In this document: piece by piece, positions 60,308 through 64,000 of the stretch | Layout: the number at the start of each line of letters is the position of its first letter | How positions within the stretch are numbered: the first letter of the stretch is position 1 | Source of the DNA: Ornithinibacillus massiliensis | Lineage (GTDB): Bacteria > Bacillota > Bacilli > Bacillales > Amphibacillaceae | NCBI RefSeq assembly: GCF_018310345.1 | Contig: NZ_JAGXBY010000002.1 | Coordinates: 124,001-188,000 of the forward strand | Reading direction: 5' to 3' | DNA length: 64,000 nucleotides | Notes under the pieces: model-generated | Databases searched by the model: none | Told to the model about the DNA's origin: nothing | The model's input: only the letters and a program-made list of their open reading frames with translations | Translations under genes and position numbers: made by a program

Positions 60308-60382
60308 TCCACAGTAGCTCAGTGGTAGAGCAATCGGCTGTTAACCGATCGGTCGTAGGTTCGAATCCTACCTGTGGAGCCA
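60308..60382 (+). tRNA. tRNA-Asn (GTT)
   Basis: The acceptor arms TCCACAG and CTGTGGA pair fully. The anticodon loop CTGTTAA gives GTT on a five-bp stem ATCGG/CCGAT. The discriminator is G and CCA is encoded (60380-60382). First gene of the tRNA operon. Confidence 0.97.
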
Positions 60383-60389
60383 ACAAAAT

Positions 60390-60466
60390 GGCGGCGTAGC
60401 TCAGCTGGCGAGAGCGTACGGTTCATACCCGTGAGGTCGTGGGTTCGATCCCCTCCGCCGCTACCA
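60390..60466 (+). tRNA. tRNA-Met elongator (CAT)
   Basis: The acceptor arms GGCGGCG and CGCCGCT pair (final G-U). The anticodon loop TTCATAC gives CAT. The paired first position rules out initiator tRNA-Met, which has an unpaired C1. The sequence closely resembles the Bacillus elongator tRNA-Met. CCA is encoded. Confidence 0.92.
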
Positions 60467-60490
60467 TTCTTATTTTATTTTAAACATCAT

Positions 60491-60567
60491 GGCGGCCGTG
60501 GCGAAGTGGTTAACGCACCGGATTGTGGCTCCGGCACTCGTGGGTTCGATTCCCACCGGTCGCCCCA
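60491..60567 (+). tRNA. tRNA-His (GTG)
   Basis: Anticodon GTG in loop ATTGTGG. The acceptor GCGGCCG pairs with CGGTCGC (one G-U), and an extra G at 60491 faces the discriminator C at 60564, the G-1:C73 pair that identifies tRNA-His. CCA is encoded. Confidence 0.97.
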
Positions 60568-60576
60568 TATAACTTA

Positions 60577-60653
60577 GGACCCTTAGCTCAGTTGGTTAGA
60601 GCTATCGGCTCATAACCGATCGGTCGCAGGTTCGAGTCCTGCAGGGTCCACCA
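60577..60653 (+). tRNA. Second CAT tRNA: tRNA-Ile2 (lysidine type) or tRNA-Met
   Basis: The acceptor arms GGACCCT and AGGGTCC pair, discriminator A, CCA encoded. The loop CTCATAA gives anticodon CAT. It is not an initiator (first base paired). The acceptor sequence and loop resemble Firmicute tRNA-Ile2, in which C34 is changed to lysidine by TilS, more than the elongator Met at 60390. Automatic tools often call it Met. I favour Ile2, without certainty. Confidence 0.85.
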
Positions 60654-60662
60654 TTTAATCTC

Positions 60663-60755
60663 GGAGGTATACCCAAGTCTGGCTGAAGGGATCGGTCTTG
60701 AAAACCGACAGGCGGGTCAAACCGCGCGGGGGTTCGAATCCCTCTACCTCCTCCA
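60663..60755 (+). tRNA. tRNA-Ser (TGA)
   Basis: A class II tRNA with a long variable arm. The acceptor arms GGAGGTA and TACCTCC pair; the loop CTTGAAA gives TGA. The base before the encoded CCA is T, whereas bacterial tRNA-Ser usually has a G discriminator. Confidence 0.95.
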
Positions 60756-60792
60756 TACATAATCAATAATACTATTTTTAACATCATAGCGT

Positions 60793-60821
60793 AAGGCTTG
60801 GTAGCTCAGTCGGTAGAGCAA
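60793..60821 (+). pseudogene. 5' half of tRNA-Phe (duplicate fragment)
   Basis: These 29 bases are identical to 60948-60976, that is, two upstream bases plus the acceptor, D-arm and start of the anticodon arm of the intact tRNA-Phe. After that the sequence diverges completely: no anticodon loop, T-arm or 3' acceptor strand follows. It is a truncated copy, lying 155 bases before the complete gene. Confidence 0.9.
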
Positions 60822-60947
60822 CGAGCAACACATCCACCGAATTAACTACGAGTAACCCCGAAGCATACACATCCTTGAATAATCTAGAAGATGCAGGGGT
60901 CAAAACATAACAAGAAAATTTTATTATGTTTTTTTATGAAATATAGC
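60822..60947 (+). other. Structured insert between tRNA-Phe fragment and tRNA-Phe
   Basis: The 126 bases after the fragment hold no tRNA. One hairpin has an outer stem ACCCC/GGGGT (60855-60859 with 60896-60900) and an inner stem CATCCTT/AAGATG (60870-60876 with 60888-60893, one bulge). A second hairpin, AACATAA/TTATGTT (60904-60910 with 60924-60930), is followed by five T and looks like a rho-independent terminator. The origin is unknown. Confidence 0.6.
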
Positions 60948-60949
60948 AA

Positions 60950-61025
60950 GGCTTGGTAGCTCAGTCGGTAGAGCAATGGACTGAAAATCCATGTGTCGGC
61001 GGTTCGATTCCGTCCCAAGCCACCA
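60950..61025 (+). tRNA. tRNA-Phe (GAA)
   Basis: The acceptor arms GGCTTGG and CCAAGCC pair, discriminator A, CCA encoded. The loop CTGAAAA gives GAA on a five-bp stem. It is the last gene of the cluster. A terminator follows seven bases later. Because a terminator-like hairpin also precedes it, its transcription may be partly independent of the upstream tRNAs. Confidence 0.97.
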
Positions 61026-61031
61026 TTTTGT

Positions 61032-61055
61032 ACAAGCGAATCGCTTGTTTTTTTT
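61032..61055 (+). terminator. Terminator of the tRNA operon
   Basis: ACAAGCG (61032-61038) and CGCTTGT (61042-61048) form a perfect stem around AAT, followed by eight T. Confidence 0.95.
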
Positions 61056-61189
61056 ATTGGATTTTTTTCTCTCTCCAACAGATAACGTTACAAGGGCAAA
61101 TAATTTGCAAGAACTGGAAACCTCTGATAATCTTTCATGTGAAGGGTATTTTATCCCTAAATAACTTATTATTGAAGGAGGATTTCATT

Positions 61190-61801
61190 ATGGCAAAATT
61201 TGAATTACCAGAATTACCTTATGCATATGATGCATTAGAGCCAACTATTGATAAAGAAACAATGAACATCCATCATACAAAGCATCATAATACTTATGTT
61301 ACAAACTTAAATGCTGCGCTTGAAGGAAAATCTGAATTAGCAGGTAAGTCCCTTGAAGAGCTCGTTAGCAATCTGGATGCAGTACCAGAAAGCATCCGTA
61401 CTGCTGTACGTAACAATGGTGGAGGTCATCATAACCATAGCTTATTCTGGAAAGTTCTTTCTCCAAATGGTGGTGGAGAACCAACTGGTGAACTAGCTGA
61501 TAAGATTAATGCTAAATTTGGTAGCTTTGATAAATTCAAAGAGGAATTTGAAAATGCTGCAAAAACTCGCTTCGGTTCAGGTTGGGCATGGTTAGTGGTA
61601 AACAATGGTGAACTAGAGGTAACTAGCACTCCAAACCAAGATTCTCCTTTAATGGAAGGTAAAACACCAGTATTAGGTCTTGATGTTTGGGAACATGCTT
61701 ACTACTTAAACTACCAAAACAAACGTCCTGACTATGTTTCAGCATTCTGGAACGTTGTAAACTGGGATCAAGTTGCGAAAAACTACAGTGAAGCTAAATA
61801 A
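61190..61801 (+). CDS. sodA: Superoxide dismutase (Mn/Fe family)
   Basis: Converts superoxide to hydrogen peroxide and oxygen in the cytoplasm. The 203-residue protein has metal ligands H28, H83, D165 and H169 (the last two in [11 protein letters not shown]). The usual Mn-type pattern [11 protein letters not shown] is present, so manganese is likely. ATG 61190 follows GAAGGAGGAT by six bases; the reading frame stays open upstream into the tRNA genes, but that extension is non-coding. A strong terminator follows. Confidence 0.98.
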   Translation: MAKFELPELPYAYDALEPTIDKETMNIHHTKHHNTYVTNLNAALEGKSELAGKSLEELVSNLDAVPESIRTAVRNNGGGHHNHSLFWKVLSPNGGGEPTGELADKINAKFGSFDKFKEEFENAAKTRFGSGWAWLVVNNGELEVTSTPNQDSPLMEGKTPVLGLDVWEHAYYLNYQNKRPDYVSAFWNVVNWDQVAKNYSEAK

Positions 61802-61817
61802 CGCTTTTTATAGATAG

Positions 61818-61864
61818 AAGGATGTCGCAGAGAGATAAGTCTCTTTGTGACATCCTTTTTTCTT
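61818..61864 (+). terminator. Terminator after sodA
   Basis: AAGGATGTC (61818-61826) pairs with GACATCCTT, extended by an inner stem AGAGA/TCTCT, and ends in a T-run. Confidence 0.93.
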
Positions 61865-61924
61865 TTCGTATATCTCTATTTGAATTGCTCACACTAAGGA
61901 AAGAGAGAAAAGGGGCAATTCAAT

Positions 61925-63199
61925 ATGCATAAAAGCTTACAATTTGTTTTCGGAAAAACTGAAATTAATCGTGATTTAATCCTATTATTAGTAATAGGTG
62001 GACTATATTCATTAGGTATATATTTATCCAATACATTTGTAAATATTTACTTATGGAAACAAGCAGAAGGAAACTATTACACGATAGCTTTTTATAATCT
62101 TGCTATCTTTGTGTTTCAACCGATTACCTTTATAGTGGCTGGAAAAATAGCGAAAAAGGTGGATCGCGTCATTGTTTTAAGATTGGGTGTAATTTTTTTA
62201 TCGCTGTTTTTTTTAACGGTACTTATGATAGGAGAGAAAGCAGCGTATTTTAACCTATTATTAGGAAGTTTATTAGGTATTGGTTATGGCTTTTATTGGT
62301 TAGCGTTTAATGTACTAACATTTGAAATTACCGAACCAGAGACTCGGGATCTTTTTAATGGTTTTTTAGGTGTTTTACAGTCTTTAGGTGGTATGATTGG
62401 TCCAATTACAGCTGGATTTATTATTTCCAAGATGCCAGCTAATATTGGGTACAGTACCATTTTTACCGCATCCTTCATTTTATTCATTTGCGCGGTAGCC
62501 TGTAGCTTCTTTTTAATCAGAAGACCTGCGAATGGTGATTACCTATTTAAGCGTGTAGTCCTAGAGAAGAATCATAATAAAAATTGGAATCGAATATTAA
62601 AGGCTCATTTTTTTCAAGGATTACGTGAGGGAATTTTCCTATTTGTCATTACTATATGGGTATATATCGTGACACAAAGTGAACTTTCACTCGGTATGTT
62701 TAATCTTTACTTCTCTGGTTTTTCCTTTGTCTTTTATTTTCTAGCTACGAAATTTATAAAGCCTTTCAAGCGTAAAAAGGCTATTCTGATTGGTAGCTTA
62801 ATGCTGTACCTCGCATTATTCATTATTTTAATCCATGCTAGCTATAGTACGTTAATCATCTACGGTATTATTATTGGTATTGCATACCCCATAGTAAATG
62901 TACCCTATGCATCCATGACATATGATGTCATTGGAAAGGCATGGAAAGCAGGCGAATTACGCATTGAATATATCGTAGTTAGAGAATTGTTTACAAATAT
63001 TGGCCGGGTTATCTCTATTATGACATTCATCTTAAGTATCACCGTATTTGAAACAGAGAAAATTATACCTATACTACTTGTTGTATTTGGGGCTATGCAC
63101 TTAGGTGTTTATTTCTATAGCAGAAATATTTATTTAACTAGTTCAAATAAAAAGGACGTACTCATAAAAGATCAGGTGACCGATGAAAAAAACCGTTAA
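61925..63199 (+). CDS. yqgE: MFS-type transporter YqgE
   Basis: A 424-residue major facilitator superfamily protein with about 12 hydrophobic segments. The substrate is unknown. Conserved features include the early loop VFQPITFIVAGKIAKKVDR (the MFS A-motif region) and GGMIGPITAGFIISKM. Its place between sodA and pbpA corresponds to yqgE of B. subtilis. AAAGGGG lies ten bases before the ATG. The C-terminus is a short basic and acidic cytoplasmic tail. Confidence 0.88.
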   Translation: MHKSLQFVFGKTEINRDLILLLVIGGLYSLGIYLSNTFVNIYLWKQAEGNYYTIAFYNLAIFVFQPITFIVAGKIAKKVDRVIVLRLGVIFLSLFFLTVLMIGEKAAYFNLLLGSLLGIGYGFYWLAFNVLTFEITEPETRDLFNGFLGVLQSLGGMIGPITAGFIISKMPANIGYSTIFTASFILFICAVACSFFLIRRPANGDYLFKRVVLEKNHNKNWNRILKAHFFQGLREGIFLFVITIWVYIVTQSELSLGMFNLYFSGFSFVFYFLATKFIKPFKRKKAILIGSLMLYLALFIILIHASYSTLIIYGIIIGIAYPIVNVPYASMTYDVIGKAWKAGELRIEYIVVRELFTNIGRVISIMTFILSITVFETEKIIPILLVVFGAMHLGVYFYSRNIYLTSSNKKDVLIKDQVTDEKNR

Positions 63200-63270
63200 A
63201 TTTTTCAATCATTAATGCTATAATATAGAGATAGAGAGAATCTAAATTTTGCTTATAATGGGGGAGAAAT

Positions 63271-64000
63271 ATGAAGAAGGAAAAAAAACAAAAAGCCCAA
63301 CTTCCCTTTCGATTAAATATATTATTTTTTATAGTATTTTTATTGTTTGCGGTGCTTATTTTACAGCTTGGAGTAGTCCAGATACTTAATGGGGAAAGCT
63401 TTCAGGAAGAAATAAATAAAACAACAGAGGATATAACGAAGATACCGGTACCACGTGGAGAGATTTATGATCGAAACTACAATGTAGTAGTAAAAAACAA
63501 GCCGATGTACGCTATTACGTATACGCCACCTAAAGGTGTGCAGGCAATGGATCGGTTGAACGTTGCACAGGAACTTTCGAAATATATTGATATGTTCGAC
63601 CCAGATCCAGAAAAAAGAGAAAAACAACTTAACAGAATAACCGAACGGGATAAAAAAGAGTATTGGTACCTTTTAAATGACGAAGAGGTTAAAGAGAAGT
63701 TAACTAAAGAGGAAGCTGCTGAAATGGATCCAGCAGAACAATATAATACTGTACTTGAGCGAATCACGGAGGAAGAATATGAAGACCTTACTGAGCAGGA
63801 TCTAGAAATTATCCTCATTAAAAAAGAGCTTGACCGTGCCTATTCATTATCACCACAAATTGTAAAAAGTGAAAATGTGACGCCGGAAGAATATGCAAAA
63901 GTTGCAGAACACCTAGCGTCTTTACCTGGCATAAATGCCACAACAGATTGGGTACGTGAATATCCTTTTGAACAGACATTACGAAATCTTTTAGGAAATG
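63271..64000 (+). CDS. pbpA: Penicillin-binding protein 2 (partial, N-terminal 243 codons)
   Basis: A class B penicillin-binding protein (PbpA/PBP2a type) for lateral wall synthesis; the gene runs off the right edge before the transpeptidase motifs. The visible part has a basic cytoplasmic start, a transmembrane anchor (about 15-38, LNILFFIVFLLFAVLILQLG) and the dimerisation domain, opening with IPVPRGEIYDRNYNVVVKN, the usual PBP motif R-G-x-I-x-D-R. A charged insertion rich in Glu and Lys (about 105-180) is typical of this subfamily. GGGGGAG precedes the ATG; TATAAT boxes at 63219 and 63254 may belong to its promoter, but no -35 box is clear. Confidence 0.93.
   Translation, partial: MKKEKKQKAQLPFRLNILFFIVFLLFAVLILQLGVVQILNGESFQEEINKTTEDITKIPVPRGEIYDRNYNVVVKNKPMYAITYTPPKGVQAMDRLNVAQELSKYIDMFDPDPEKREKQLNRITERDKKEYWYLLNDEEVKEKLTKEEAAEMDPAEQYNTVLERITEEEYEDLTEQDLEIILIKKELDRAYSLSPQIVKSENVTPEEYAKVAEHLASLPGINATTDWVREYPFEQTLRNLLGN

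Noticed and set aside
60374..60787. Open frames across the tRNA genes on both strands
   Set aside because: Translated tRNA sequences give such peptides often (for example the GGRGIRTP-type and RSPPPLPF-type strings). They are artefacts.
61105..61131. TTGCAA-N15-GATAAT as sodA promoter
   Set aside because: Spacer too short and boxes imperfect; too weak to list.
60953..61189. 79-codon N-terminal extension of sodA
   Set aside because: It runs through tRNA-Phe and its terminator; the ATG at 61190 has a strong ribosome binding site and gives the family N-terminus.

Overview
The window is ordinary core chromosome of a low-GC, Gram-positive, endospore-forming member of the Bacillaceae. Gene order follows the Bacillus subtilis sda-yqeG to pbpA segment almost gene for gene. 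Spore genes (sda, gpr, spoIIP, yqfC/yqfD), a competence operon (comEA-EB-EC), a CIRCE-controlled heat-shock operon and a glycine T-box all fit this. An Mrp Na+/H+ antiporter operon and a Na+/Pi cotransporter suggest a salt- or alkali-tolerant genus such as Oceanobacillus, Virgibacillus or Gracilibacillus; the genus is inference. I see no prophage, insertion sequence, CRISPR array or recognisable new defence system.

Layout. 1-4.2 kb (minus): mrpA, C, D and the start of E; mrpB is absent from its usual place. 4.4-5.1 kb: sda (minus) and a cluster of DnaA boxes. 5.1-9.6 kb: yqeG, yqeH, aroE, yhbY, yqeK, rsfS, yqeM (ribosome assembly and metabolism), with nadD missing between yhbY and yqeK. 9.7-13.2 kb: late competence genes, then yqzM (minus). 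13.7-18.0 kb: holA, rpsT (minus), gpr, spoIIP, a yqxA-like gene. 18.3-21.4 kb: lepA and hemW. 21.5-29.6 kb: hrcA-grpE-dnaK, then dnaJ-prmA-rsmE-mtaB behind a terminator and a probable new promoter. 29.7-31.2 kb: deoC, rpsU, yqeY. 31.4-34.4 kb: yqeZ-floA-yqfB behind a sigma-W-type promoter. 34.5-42.5 kb: yqfC, yqfD, phoH, pgpH, ybeY, dgkA, era, yqzL, recO. 42.5-45.8 kb: T-box and glyQ-glyS. 46.0-50.9 kb: ccpN, ppsR-like gene, dnaG, sigA. 51.0-56.1 kb: an unknown membrane protein, cccA, trmK, yqfO, cshB, nfo. 56.3-60.1 kb: yqfT, yqfX and yqfZ homologues, a stand-alone NfeD protein and a Na/Pi cotransporter. 60.2-61.1 kb: a tRNA operon (Asn, Met, His, a second CAU tRNA, Ser, Phe) with a broken 5' copy of tRNA-Phe. 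61.2-64 kb: sodA, yqgE and the start of pbpA.

Together the genes cover replication initiation and its checkpoint (DnaA boxes, Sda, DnaG, HolA), the main sigma factor, ribosome and tRNA maturation (YqeH, YhbY, RsfS, LepA, Era, YbeY, PrmA, RsmE, MtaB, TrmK), protein folding, membrane microdomains (YqeZ/FloA) and spore formation and germination. The best second-look items are the missing mrpB and nadD, the tRNA-Phe half-gene joined to a hairpin and terminator, and the DnaA-box cluster beside sda. Many start codons were moved to internal ATG/GTG/TTG codons because a good Shine-Dalgarno sequence decides them; each case is noted.
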